DNA of 64,000 bases from NCBI GenBank assembly GCA_964524185.1, contig CAZGCI010000005.1, positions 15,870-79,869 on the forward strand. Direction: 5' to 3'. Both the position numbers and the translations under genes were made by a program. The stretch is from Thiohalocapsa sp964524185. Its GTDB lineage: Bacteria; Pseudomonadota; Gammaproteobacteria; Chromatiales; Chromatiaceae. The notes under the pieces were generated by a model that did no database searches, was not told where the DNA came from, and was given only the letters and a program-made list of their open reading frames with translations. Of this stretch, positions 38,753-48,341 are shown one piece after another. How positions within the stretch are numbered: the stretch's first letter is position 1; every line of letters begins with the position of its first letter.

Positions 38753-39975
38753 AAGCCGTCACCAGCGGCAGCTTGGGCCGGGTCCTGGGCGGTCTGCCCT
38801 GGCGTGCCCGGCGCCGCCGCGGCCTGCTGGAGCTCGGCCGGTGCCATGCCGGCATCCTGCACGATCTGCACCTCCATGCCGTTGCGGAGCTTCTGGTGGC
38901 CTGCAAGTACCACGCGGTCGCCCTCGCTGAGACCGTCGGTGACCTCCACCAGATCATCGCGTACGGCGCCGGTGGCAATCTGCCTGCGGGTCACCACCAG
39001 CTTATCGCCATAGGCATCCGGGGCGTCGGGCTCGGTTCTGGCGTCGTCTGCACCGTCGGCCGCGGGTTGCTCCTGAATGACAAATACCGAGTCGCCGTAG
39101 GTGTTGAAGGAGACCGCCCGACGCGGTAGCACCAGCACCTGCTCGCGCATCGGTAACAGCGTAGCCACCTTGGCGAACATGCCCGGGCGGAGCCGGCCAT
39201 TGGGATTCGGTAACTGGGCGCGTACTTGCACATTGCGCGTGCCCTGGTCCACGCTGGGGCTGATGGCCTGGATGCGGCCGGTGAAGACCTCTTTCGGATA
39301 AGCCGCCACCCGTACCTGCACGAGCTGGCCCGCCGTGAGCTTTGCCAAGTGGCGCTCTGGCAGCTTGTAGTCCACGAACACCGGGTCCAGGGCCTCCAGT
39401 GCGACGATGTCTGAGCCCTCCCGCAGGTATTGGCCGAGGTCGATTTGGCGAATGCCGAGCACGCCGTTGAAGGGTGCGCGGATGGTCTTCTTCTCGATGA
39501 GCGCCTGTTTGGCGGTCACCGCGGCGCGCGTCCGTGACAGCTCCGCGTTGGCCTCGTCAAAGTCGCCCTGGGAAACGGCTCGGTCACGCAGCAGCTTGGT
39601 GCTGCGTCCGAGCTTGAGCTCGGCCAGCTCCAGCGATGCCTGCAGACCGGCGAGGTCTGCCTCGTCGACGGTGGTGTCGAGCTGAACCAGAACCTGACCC
39701 GCGCGCACGCGGTCCCCGGACTCGAAGCGGATGGCCTGCACCTGCCCGGCGACTTCGTTACTGACCATGACACCTTGCACAGCGCTGACGTTGCCGACGG
39801 CATTCAGCTGCGGCTGCCAGCGGTGGCTCTCCACGCGAGTCTCCGCCACCGACGACGGCGGCATAGGCGCCGAGAATTGAGCAATTTGCGCCGTCACTTG
39901 CTCGTACTTCAGGTAGGCGAGGCCGCCCACCAATGCGGCGAGGATGAGCAGAACAAGTAGGAGACGAAGGAACAT
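38749..39975 (-). CDS. RND periplasmic adaptor (membrane-fusion) protein
   Basis: A 408-residue partner of the adjacent RND pump, anchored in the inner membrane by an N-terminal helix (FLRLLLVLLILAALVGGLAYL) and reaching across the periplasm. Features are the lipoyl half-motifs (VSNEVAGQVQAIRFESGDRV and IRAPFNGVLGIRQIDLGQYL in part), an alpha-hairpin between them, the beta-barrel and a membrane-proximal domain. The Ala/Gln/Pro-rich C-terminus is variable. ATG 39975 is chosen because the longer frame adds a non-conserved leader. Confidence 0.94.
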   Translation of the reverse strand: MFLRLLLVLLILAALVGGLAYLKYEQVTAQIAQFSAPMPPSSVAETRVESHRWQPQLNAVGNVSAVQGVMVSNEVAGQVQAIRFESGDRVRAGQVLVQLDTTVDEADLAGLQASLELAELKLGRSTKLLRDRAVSQGDFDEANAELSRTRAAVTAKQALIEKKTIRAPFNGVLGIRQIDLGQYLREGSDIVALEALDPVFVDYKLPERHLAKLTAGQLVQVRVAAYPKEVFTGRIQAISPSVDQGTRNVQVRAQLPNPNGRLRPGMFAKVATLLPMREQVLVLPRRAVSFNTYGDSVFVIQEQPAADGADDARTEPDAPDAYGDKLVVTRRQIATGAVRDDLVEVTDGLSEGDRVVLAGHQKLRNGMEVQIVQDAGMAPAELQQAAAAPGTPGQTAQDPAQAAAGDGL

Positions 39976-40136
39976 GGAGGTTGTCTTTCCGGTAGGCGCA
40001 GTGTCTTGCCACAGGCCCATAGTTGGCCCCTGGTCTTGACCGAATCAAACGCCTGTTTGGTTTTCCAGCGCGCAGTATAGCCGGCGGCGTCCAGGTCCGC
40101 GTGGGCATAACGCAGTCATGGGCCTTGCTGGGTGCA

Positions 40137-40634
40137 TTACTGGGTGATGGCGTTGCGCGCCTGGTCGCTCGCCTCTTTGAGAAACTGTCGACCCTGCTTC
40201 AGCATGGCCTGCTTCACCGCCTCCGCCAGTGCCGGTCGGCTCAGTGTCTGCCCGTCGAGGACCACCCGCTCCGGCGAGGTGGCGAAGGCATTGAGCGGAT
40301 TCGCCAGTTGGTCTGCGGTGTCGTCCACCGCGTTATAGGCATAGACGCAGGTGGCGCTACCGGCTTGGTCGCCGAGGCGGTAGGCAAGCCGCACCTCTGC
40401 ACCCTGATAGCCGCGGGTGCGGATATCTGGCGTCTCGAAAATGGGCTTGGTACTCGCACGCACGGCGACGATGTCCTTGCAGAGCGTCACACGCACGTCC
40501 TCGCCGGACCCGGAGCAAGCGAGGGTCAGCAGTGCGGGGAGGGTCGCCACCAAGGCCCTGGTGGCAACGTGCGATGGGGATTTCGAGGCGGTGCCGTCGG
40601 CGCAGCGGGCCGTGGCAGGGGGATTGTCGGGCAT
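40137..40634 (-). CDS. Probable secreted or lipid-anchored hypothetical protein
   Basis: A 165-residue protein of unknown function. After about 20 polar residues it has a hydrophobic run (ALVATLPALLTLACSGSG) resembling a signal peptide with a non-canonical lipobox (TLAC). The mature part is mixed alpha/beta with VYAYNAVDDTADQLANPLNA and a helical C-terminus. GGAG lies six bases before ATG 40634. It is divergent from telA. Confidence 0.65.
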   Translation of the reverse strand: MPDNPPATARCADGTASKSPSHVATRALVATLPALLTLACSGSGEDVRVTLCKDIVAVRASTKPIFETPDIRTRGYQGAEVRLAYRLGDQAGSATCVYAYNAVDDTADQLANPLNAFATSPERVVLDGQTLSRPALAEAVKQAMLKQGRQFLKEASDQARNAITQ

Positions 40635-40824
40635 GGGCAGCTCCAGCGGTTGTGCGTGGGCGCTGCAGTATCGCATGCCAAGCACGGAGGGTCGGACGGG
40701 CCCGGCGGCCGGTGCTGGACGCACCCGCAGCCGCGCGGTTGACGCGCGCGCAGGCGCGCCAACCGACGCCGGTGTGGGAGAATTGGCGGATCATCCAACG
40801 GACGCATGCTGGAGTGAATCGACC

Positions 40825-42000
40825 ATGAACGAGCCGTCTTCGGCGGAGTCAAGTACGCAGGCAGCGATGCGTGCGGCAGCGCATGAGACCGCGGCCTTGC
40901 CCGTGAACGAGATCGTCGCGCTAGACGACGCCCCGCCGGCGGAGCAGCAGCACATCAAACAGCTGCTGGCGGAGCTCGACCTCACGGACTCGAGTGCCAT
41001 CATGCACTTCGGTGCCAAGGCGCAGCAGCAGCTGACGGAGGTATCCGATCAGATGTTGGAGGGCGTACGGACCAAGGACACGGGCACCGCCGGTGCCACG
41101 CTGAGCCAGATGGTGGGCACGCTGCGCGGCTTCGACGTGGAGGCGCTAGACCCGAACGCGAAGCGGGGCTTCTTCGCCCGGCTATTCGGTGCCGGCAAGC
41201 CCATTATGAAGTTTCTGCAGGAGTACGAGGAGGTCCGCGATCACATCGAGCGCATCAGCATTGACCTGGAACGGCACAAGACCCGGCTGCTGACGGACGT
41301 CACTAGCCTGGACCGGCTCTACGACGCCAACTTGAACTATTTCCGCGAGCTGGAGCACTACATCGCCGCCGGCGACGCCAAGCTCACGCTCCTGGACACC
41401 GAGACTATCCCAAAGCTCGCCGCCGAGGTGGAGCAGTCCGACGACATGGTGCAGGCCCAGAACCTGCGTGACCTGCGCGGCGCCCGTGACGACCTGGAGC
41501 GTCGCGTGCACGACCTGCGGCTCACCCGTCAGGTGGCCATGCAGGCCCTGCCCAGCATCCGCCTGGTGCAGGAGAACGACAAGGGCCTCATCAACAAGAT
41601 CAACTCGACCTTGGTGAACACCGTGCCCCTGTGGCGGCAGCAGCTGGCGCAGGCCATCACCATCTATCGCTCCGGGCGCGCCGCTGAGACCGTGCGGGCG
41701 GCGACGGACCTGACCAATGACCTGCTGCGTGCCAACGCCGAGAATCTGAAAACCGCCAACGCCGAGGCACGCAAGCAGATCGAGCGTGGCGTCTTCGACA
41801 TCGAGGCCGTCAAACAGGCCAACCAGGCGCTCATCGAGACCATCGAGGAGAGCTTGCAGATCGCCGACCAGGGCAAACGCGCACGCGCCGCGGCAACGGC
41901 GGAGCTGACGCAGATGGAGGCGGACCTGCGCAAGACCCTGGCCACCGCCAGTGCGGCCACTTCCGGGCCAGGCGATGGCGCCGACAATGGAAAACATTGA
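40825..42000 (+). CDS. TelA/KlaA-family (toxic anion resistance) protein
   Basis: A 391-residue cytoplasmic, mostly helical protein of the TelA family, named for plasmid tellurite resistance; the biochemical function is not established. Family landmarks are IMHFGAKAQQQLTEVSDQML, RGFFARLFG, FLQEYEEVRDHIERI, YFRELEHYIAAGDAKL and NTVPLWRQQLAQAI. A long central coiled coil is predicted (residues about 120-260). ATG 40825 has GGAG upstream and removes a non-conserved extension of the frame. It is often found with the XpaC gene, which is not present here. Confidence 0.92.
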   Translation: MNEPSSAESSTQAAMRAAAHETAALPVNEIVALDDAPPAEQQHIKQLLAELDLTDSSAIMHFGAKAQQQLTEVSDQMLEGVRTKDTGTAGATLSQMVGTLRGFDVEALDPNAKRGFFARLFGAGKPIMKFLQEYEEVRDHIERISIDLERHKTRLLTDVTSLDRLYDANLNYFRELEHYIAAGDAKLTLLDTETIPKLAAEVEQSDDMVQAQNLRDLRGARDDLERRVHDLRLTRQVAMQALPSIRLVQENDKGLINKINSTLVNTVPLWRQQLAQAITIYRSGRAAETVRAATDLTNDLLRANAENLKTANAEARKQIERGVFDIEAVKQANQALIETIEESLQIADQGKRARAAATAELTQMEADLRKTLATASAATSGPGDGADNGKH

Positions 42001-42186
42001 CCTATTGATCGACCCGCATCGGAACGGCAGGCGCCAGGGTCCGGGCGGCGACGATGAGACGCGCCTCAGCGACATTGCGAAGCGAACGGCCGACTAAACC
42101 CTTCCGCAGCCCGCTCGTTGCCGCAAGCGAAGCACAGGTCCAGCGCCGAGGGCCAAGGGCCAAAGAGAGCGCATAGCCCCTAGCCT

Positions 42187-42274
42187 CGTAGGGTGTGCGC
42201 GCGAAGCGTGCGCACCGCAGGCGATACGGGCGTCGGTGCGACCGGTGCGCAACCTTGCGGTCGCGCACCCTACG
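42187..42274. repeat. REP-like inverted pair (BIME), GTAGGGTGCGC type
   Basis: The element starts CGTAGGGTGTGCGC and ends GCGCACCCTACG, so its ends are inverted repeats. Each half also folds on itself (GGTGTGCGC...GTGCGCACC; GGTGCGCG...TTGCGCACC). This is the structure of a bacterial interspersed mosaic element, but the sequence family differs from the GTGGGAGCGGCAC REPs after 45 kb. Confidence 0.65.
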
Positions 42275-42275
42275 G

Positions 42276-42303
42276 CTCGGGGCTCGGGGCTCGGGGCTCG
42301 GGT
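42276..42303. repeat. Tandem repeat, 8-bp unit
   Basis: GCTCGGGG is repeated about 3.5 times directly after the REP-like pair. Confidence 0.8.
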
Positions 42304-42590
42304 CGTTGTCGTAATCGCCCACCGCAGACGCTCGATGACGACCACGATGACGACAACGACAACGAGGGCAACCGGCTTCGGGATTTCCGCAGCCAAGCAG
42401 TCGATCGCTGGTCGGCGCCGAATGCTTGCAGCTGAGTCAAGTTTCAACGGGGCGTCGCACTGGCCAAAGGCGTCGGGATCGGGGTCGGCTGCCATTCGGG
42501 TTCGATACCGATGAGCACGACTCGTCGGTCCGCGGCCGCAACCGCTGATGCCAGGTCTGTGCGTCCGCGCCTTGGCCCTCGGCCCTTGGC

Positions 42591-42649
42591 CCTGGCCTGT
42601 GAACGAGCCGCTGGCGTACCGCCGCCCCACTCGCTCGTCGGTCTGAGGC
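42591..42649. repeat. Dispersed repeat, copy 2
   Basis: CCTGGCCTGTGAACGAGCCG, then CTGGCGTACC and TCGTCGGTCTGAGGC, align with 27006-27069 in the same order with several mismatches. Confidence 0.45.
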
Positions 42650-42687
42650 ATCGCTGCACTAACCCCTAGCCCCCTCTTCTCCCAGCC

Positions 42688-44121
<1,434 letters not shown>

Positions 44122-44529
44122 GGGCTTGCCTCGGGCGTGCGGGGTTGTCGTGTCGGGGCCTGTGCGCTGCCGCCCAGATCAGTAGGATGATCAGCAGGAG
44201 GTGTGAGCAGGCCTAGAGGGTTTGGGCGATTGGATTCCGCCAGCCAAGACCGGGAAACCTAGCCAAATCGCCCTGTAAGGAGTGCAGCTCGGCCTGGTGC
44301 CCAGGAGTATCCTCATTGACCGGCAGCTTGAAACCGACGCCCCGCAGATGAGCCAGACCCTTCAGTACCTGCCAGATCCTTCCGTACCCGAATCAGCTCG
44401 TCGTCGATGGTGGGCGTCGTGCGCATGGCCGGCAGCTTAGTGCTCACGGGAAGCAGCATCAAGCTGCTCCCCCGGCAGTGTTTCCCGGGGCGCACGCAAG
44501 TGAGCAAGGATCATGCCGCCTGAGCCACG
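44122..44529. other. Intergenic region, AhpD-like gene to lpdA
   Basis: A 408-bp gap with a possible antitoxin remnant (44313-44426). Otherwise nothing is recognisable. Confidence 0.4.
44313..44426 (-). pseudogene. VapB-like antitoxin remnant
   Basis: The minus-strand frame starts MRTTPTIDDELIRVRKDLAG, very like the ribbon-helix N-terminus of VapB antitoxins ('MRTTLTIDDELLAEA..LAG'). It then loses similarity and stops after 37 residues, whereas family members have 60-80. No VapC is adjacent. It is probably a truncated relic. Confidence 0.4.
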
Positions 44530-45129
44530 CTAAACCCGAACGCCGCAGGTCCCGAGCTGACGGCGAACGATGGGGTCGGTGCGGTTCTTGGACGTCGCCG
44601 CCTTCATGAACACCACCACCCGGTCGATGTCGCGAATGACGCCGAGCAGCGTCGCCGGGTCCGGGTAGCGGTCCCGCAGCGACTCGAAGGCCATGTCCAT
44701 CAGCGATTCATCGGCGCGGGCGATGCCCACCGCGTACGCCGTGGCACAGGCGAGGCCGGGGTGACGATGATGGATGCGCCCGGTGAAATGCCGCCAGGAC
44801 TCCACCCAGCCAATCCACTCCGCCTCCGAGACGCTCGCCTTGCTGGTACGTAGGTAGAGGGCGATCTTCACGAACTCCGCCTGCCAGGACCAGTCCGGCA
44901 GCCCCGCCTTGACCCGCAGTCGCTCGATAACCTTGCCGTGGTACACCTGACAGTGGCCGCACTGGTAATAGAGGGCCAGCGCGTAGGCAATGTACTCGCG
45001 GTCCAACTCCCCCAGCGTGAAGGGGTCTGACTCCCCGGGTGACCCGGAAAAGGTGTGCGCATGCAGCTCGTTCAGCACATCATTGAACGACTGCCCCTGG
45101 ATGGACTCTCGTACGGTTCGCCCGGTCAT
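44530..45129 (-). CDS. AhpD-fold / carboxymuconolactone decarboxylase-like protein
   Basis: A 199-residue helical protein with an AhpD-type active site: Cys57-Gly-His-Cys60 followed by His64 (YYQCGHCQVYHGKVIERL). In AhpD this CxxC...H arrangement performs thiol-based peroxidase or disulfide chemistry, and the same fold includes carboxymuconolactone decarboxylases. The rest of the protein (WSWQAEFVKIALYLRT, HHRHPGLACATAYAVGIARAD) is not a clear match to a named subfamily. ATG 45129 is preferred over the GTG nine bases upstream because AGGGG is correctly spaced for it. Confidence 0.7.
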   Translation of the reverse strand: MTGRTVRESIQGQSFNDVLNELHAHTFSGSPGESDPFTLGELDREYIAYALALYYQCGHCQVYHGKVIERLRVKAGLPDWSWQAEFVKIALYLRTSKASVSEAEWIGWVESWRHFTGRIHHRHPGLACATAYAVGIARADESLMDMAFESLRDRYPDPATLLGVIRDIDRVVVFMKAATSKNRTDPIVRRQLGTCGVRV

Positions 45130-45280
45130 GCCTCTCACCCCTACAACATCGGTGGAATTTCAGTATCAGCTGATATTGTGGAGCATTCAGCTCGGCGGCG
45201 GTATGTCTTGGATCAGCCGCTGCGCTACCCACCTCGTGGCAGAGAAGGCGGGGCAGGGGGCTGAGACGCAGCCAATGTGA

Positions 45281-45352
45281 TACCCGTCGCACATGGGTTT
45301 TCGGGAAAGCGAGGGGCGTGCATCGCGACCGAAAACCTGTGTGAGACGGGTA
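45281..45352. mobile_element. MITE-like element, 72-bp short form
   Basis: It begins TACCCGTCGCACATGGGTTT and ends as an inverted copy (ACCTGTGTGAGACGGGTA); about 20 of 24 terminal bases pair. The same termini and inner flanks occur at 52299-52457, where 87 bp more lies between two CCTCG repeats. The short form looks like an internal deletion across those repeats. It is non-coding and lies between the AhpD-like and coiled-coil genes. Confidence 0.7.
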
Positions 45353-45388
45353 TGATATCGCCACCGCCTGCAGCGTCTCGCCCTCGGA

Positions 45389-45886
45389 TCAGAGCCAAAG
45401 CTTGAGCGTGGTCACGATCAGGACACCGACGCTCACGGTGATGCCGAAGGACCAGAACATGAAACGGTCGATGCGCCGAGTCAGCTCTTCGAAGCGCCTG
45501 TCCGTGGCCTCGAAGCGCTTATCCACGGCCTCAAAGCGCTTCTCCATGGCATCGAAGCGCTTCTCCATCTGCTCCTGCACAGCATCGAAGCGCCGATCCA
45601 TCTGCTCCTGCATAGCATCGAAGCGCTTCTCCATCTGCTCCTGCATGGCGTCGAAACGCTTATCGGAGGCCTCGAAGCGCTTCTCCATGGCATCGAAGCG
45701 CTTCTCCATCTGTTCCAGAATGGACTTCAGCAGCTCGCGCTGGTGCTTGAGCTCCTCCTCCACGCGCACCATGCGCTCGCGCAGCTCGATCTCGTAGACC
45801 GCCGGCGGTTTGCCGAGGGATTGCTCCGCCAGCCACTCACCGAGGTGGTCCTTGATGAACTGGATGTCTTCCCGCGCCAGAGCCAT
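45389..45886 (-). CDS. Tail-anchored coiled-coil repeat protein, copy A
   Basis: A 165-residue protein of unknown function. Residues 1-58 form a conserved helical head (DIQFIKDHLGEWLAEQSLGK). Residues about 59-140 form a coiled coil of alternating 7-residue (MEKRFDA) and 11-residue (MQEQMEKRFDA) units. A C-terminal transmembrane helix follows (FMFWSFGITVSVGVLIVTTL), so it is probably anchored by its tail. The layout resembles DUF1640/CCDC90-like proteins but no close family is recognised. Copy B (62547-62990) is nearly identical in the head and tail but has fewer repeats. The about 60 bp upstream are also shared and contain CTGCTAAACTTGGCG, a possible promoter. Confidence 0.8.
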   Translation of the reverse strand: MALAREDIQFIKDHLGEWLAEQSLGKPPAVYEIELRERMVRVEEELKHQRELLKSILEQMEKRFDAMEKRFEASDKRFDAMQEQMEKRFDAMQEQMDRRFDAVQEQMEKRFDAMEKRFEAVDKRFEATDRRFEELTRRIDRFMFWSFGITVSVGVLIVTTLKLWL

Positions 45887-45944
45887 ATCTGTCGACGCTT
45901 GCTGCCGAAAACGCCAAGTTTAGCAGAGCGCACCCCCGCCCCCC

Positions 45945-46270
45945 GTGAGAGCGGCACTCCCATTGCGGCGACAGCCGCCGGGGACAGCATGCCGGCGGCA
46001 TCGCGGCACAAACAGCAGTGCCGCTCCCACACCAAGGTCCCCGTGGGAGCGGCACTCTTGGTGCCGCGACAGCCGTCGGGGACAGCATGCCGGCGGCATC
46101 GCGGCACAAACAGCAGTGCCGCTCCCACACCAAGGTCCCCGTGGGAGCGGCACTCTTGGTGCCGCGACAGCCGTCGGGGACAGCATGCCGGCGGCATCGC
46201 GGCACAAACAACAGTGCCGCTCCCACACCAAGGTCCCCGTGGGAGCGGCACTCTTGGTGCCGCGCCAGCC
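45945..46270. repeat. REP/BIME tandem array, 98-bp unit
   Basis: GTGGGAGCGGCACT (first copy GTGAGAGCGG) starts at 45945, 46043, 46141 and 46239, exactly 98 bp apart. Each unit contains two inverted REP hairpins, GTGGGAGCGGCACTCTTGG / GTGCCGCGAC and its partner ending AGTGCCGCTCCCAC. Units two and three are almost identical, indicating recent tandem duplication. The array lies directly upstream of coiled-coil copy A. The same REP sequence flanks the transposase at the right end of the window. Confidence 0.9.
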
Positions 46271-46904
46271 GAGCAACGAAACGCGAGGCGTCAAAACGGC
46301 CAGAACGCTCCCTCCGAGCCGTCTGCCCTTTCGCGCATTTCGCGCATTGCGTAGTCTCCCAGGCAAGCTTGCTCGCACGCTGGCACCGGCCAGCCCCCTG
46401 CACATGTCCCGAAAAACCGTTCACGGTGTTTTTGACGCGTCCCTGAGGGTTGGCCACGGCCCAGACAACGCGCTTCGAGCGCCCCGGGGCAACCTCCCCG
46501 GTGACCATACGGCGCTGCCGTGCGGAGCCTCTAATGCGCAACCACCACCAGCGCTGCGGGAGCCTGTACTCACGCCGCTGTCAGCCTCTGCGGGTCGACC
46601 CCGGGACCCGTCTCCAGACGCTGCGCCACCATGGCATGCTCAGCCCCGCAGGCGCCGGCATAGGCGGCGAACCTGCCGCGTGGCCCTGACGGCGTGTCCG
46701 AGCGGCTGCCGGTCTGGTCCCACCGCCAGCGCGCCTGGAGCAAATCCGTCGTGGCGTCGTCGTTCGCGAGACGGCAGCCGTCGCGGCCCCTGCAACCGCC
46801 GCCTCCGGCAATGCCGACAACGGCAAACCCTCCGGGCTGCGCGTGCGCCAGGCCCGGCGGCAAGAGGCGCGCTGAGCAGCCAATGCGGGGCCCGCGTTGG
46901 CTCG
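46271..46904. other. Intergenic region, REP array to TIGR03790 gene
   Basis: A 634-bp gap. It has TTTCGCGCA repeated at about 46333, a small symmetric hairpin AAAACCGTTCACGGTGTTTT near 46412-46431 that could be a weak bidirectional terminator, and otherwise unremarkable GC-rich DNA. No protein-like frame was found before 46905. Confidence 0.4.
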
Positions 46905-48200
46905 TTGGCGGCTTGGTTCGGCCGTCGCAAGTCGACGCTGCGCCGCTGCGTGGCCCCAACGCAGCTTCTGCTGTTCGTCGTCCTATTGCTGCCTCTCGTG
47001 TTGCGGGCGGCCGAGCAGAGTGAGGCGCCCGTGGTGCTGCTCCCGCAGCAGGCACTGAGCGCCGAGCAGGTCGCGGTGATCGTCAACGACCTCGACCCGC
47101 TCAGCCGGCGGATCGGGCGCTATTACGCAGCCAAACGCGGCATTCCGGCGCAGAACCTGATTCACGTCCGGTTCCCGCCGGAGCGGGCGATCCTCTCGGT
47201 GGAGGCGTTCACCGCGATCCACGCCGAGGTCACGGCCCAGACGCCGGAGCCCGTTCAAGCCTATGCGCTGACCTGGGCCGCGCCATACCGGGTCGGCTGC
47301 ATGTCAATCACCACCGCCTTTGCGGCCGGCTACGACGACGCGTTCTGCGCCAGCGGCTGTCAACCGACCCGCTCGAGTCCCTACTTTGCCGCCGACAGCG
47401 ATCGGCCGCACGCGGATCACGGCTGGCGTCCGGCCATGGCCTTAGCGGGCGCGGATTTTGCCGCCGTGAAGGCGCTCATCGACCGCGGCATCGCCGCCGA
47501 TGCGACCCGCCCCAGCGGCACCGGCTATCTCGTGAACACCAGCGACAAGGCCCGCAGCGTCCGCGGGCAGGACTTCGAGCGGGCGGAACAGGTGCTCGGC
47601 AGCGCCATCCGGCTGGCGCGCATCGACGCCGACGCCATCGAGCACAAGTCCGATGTGCTGTTCTACTTCACCGGCCTGGCCCGGGTGCCCAAGCTCCACA
47701 CCAACCGCTTCCTCCCCGGCGCTGCAGCCGACCATCTGACCTCCGCCGGCGGGCGGTTGCTCGGCAGCCGACAGATGAGCAGCCTGGAGTGGCTGCAGGC
47801 CGGCGCCACCGGCAGCTATGGCGCGGTGGTCGAGCCCTGCAACATGCCGCCCAAGTTCCCATCGCCAACCGTGCTGATGGCGGCCTACGTCAGCGGCGCG
47901 ACGCTGATCGAGGCCTATTGGAAGAGCGTGCGCATGCCAGGGCAGGGCATCTTCATCGGCGAGCCGCTCGCGCGCCCCTTCGCCGGCCATACCCTGCGCC
48001 AACAGGGCGGGCAATGGCAGCTGACCACGCACGCACTGCGTCCCGGTAACTACGAGCTACAGGCGGCAGAAAGCCCCCTCGGCCCCTATCGACGCCTTCG
48101 CGAGATCCGCAAGCTCGGCTTCGACCCGCTCCGCGTCGTCCTGCCCGGCAGCCACCGTCACTACCGCATCATCATTGATGGTCCCAAGGCCGCGGGCTGA
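46905..48200 (+). CDS. TIGR03790-family secreted protein
   Basis: An exported protein of unknown function, usually found in bacteria with PEP-CTERM/exosortase systems. The TTG at 46905 gives a basic n-region (FGRRKSTLRRC) before a hydrophobic signal segment (LLLFVVLLLPLVLRA); a GTG at 46950 is the alternative. The mature part shows VIVNDLDPLSRRIGRYYAAKRGIP, LTWAAPYRVGCMSITTA, YLVNTSDKARSVRG and GAVVEPCNMPPKFPSP, which fit TIGR03790. The frame remains open far upstream through the REP array, which is not coding. Transglycosylase and prsT genes follow. Confidence 0.8.
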   Translation: MAAWFGRRKSTLRRCVAPTQLLLFVVLLLPLVLRAAEQSEAPVVLLPQQALSAEQVAVIVNDLDPLSRRIGRYYAAKRGIPAQNLIHVRFPPERAILSVEAFTAIHAEVTAQTPEPVQAYALTWAAPYRVGCMSITTAFAAGYDDAFCASGCQPTRSSPYFAADSDRPHADHGWRPAMALAGADFAAVKALIDRGIAADATRPSGTGYLVNTSDKARSVRGQDFERAEQVLGSAIRLARIDADAIEHKSDVLFYFTGLARVPKLHTNRFLPGAAADHLTSAGGRLLGSRQMSSLEWLQAGATGSYGAVVEPCNMPPKFPSPTVLMAAYVSGATLIEAYWKSVRMPGQGIFIGEPLARPFAGHTLRQQGGQWQLTTHALRPGNYELQAAESPLGPYRRLREIRKLGFDPLRVVLPGSHRHYRIIIDGPKAAG

Positions 48201-48341
48201 AGGTCGTGTGAATAAGGCGGTTGGCAGACGGTCTGGTCCGGGCTCGAACGGGCCTGTCCCAGTGTCTCCAACCCCCCAAGCTCGAAAATCCTTCCGCCCC
48301 GGGGTACACTTTCCGCGCCCTGTGAATGGACGAGCCGTCTC

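Larger units (their letters stand above)
42001..42687. other. Intergenic region rich in repeats, telA to lpdA
   Basis: A 687-bp gap between convergent genes. It holds a pair of inverted REP-like hairpins (42187-42274), an 8-bp tandem repeat (42276-42303), GGGCCAAGG-type low-complexity tracts near 42140 and 42575, and a dispersed repeat (42591-42649). No protein-like frame was seen. Confidence 0.55.

Noticed and set aside
45945..46270. CRISPR array
   Set aside because: Whole units are repeated without unique spacers, the units are palindromic REP pairs, and no cas gene is present.
45727..46541. Minus- and plus-strand frames running through the REP array
   Set aside because: They translate the 98-bp repeats into identical Cys/Arg-rich peptides; they are a by-product of repeat periodicity.
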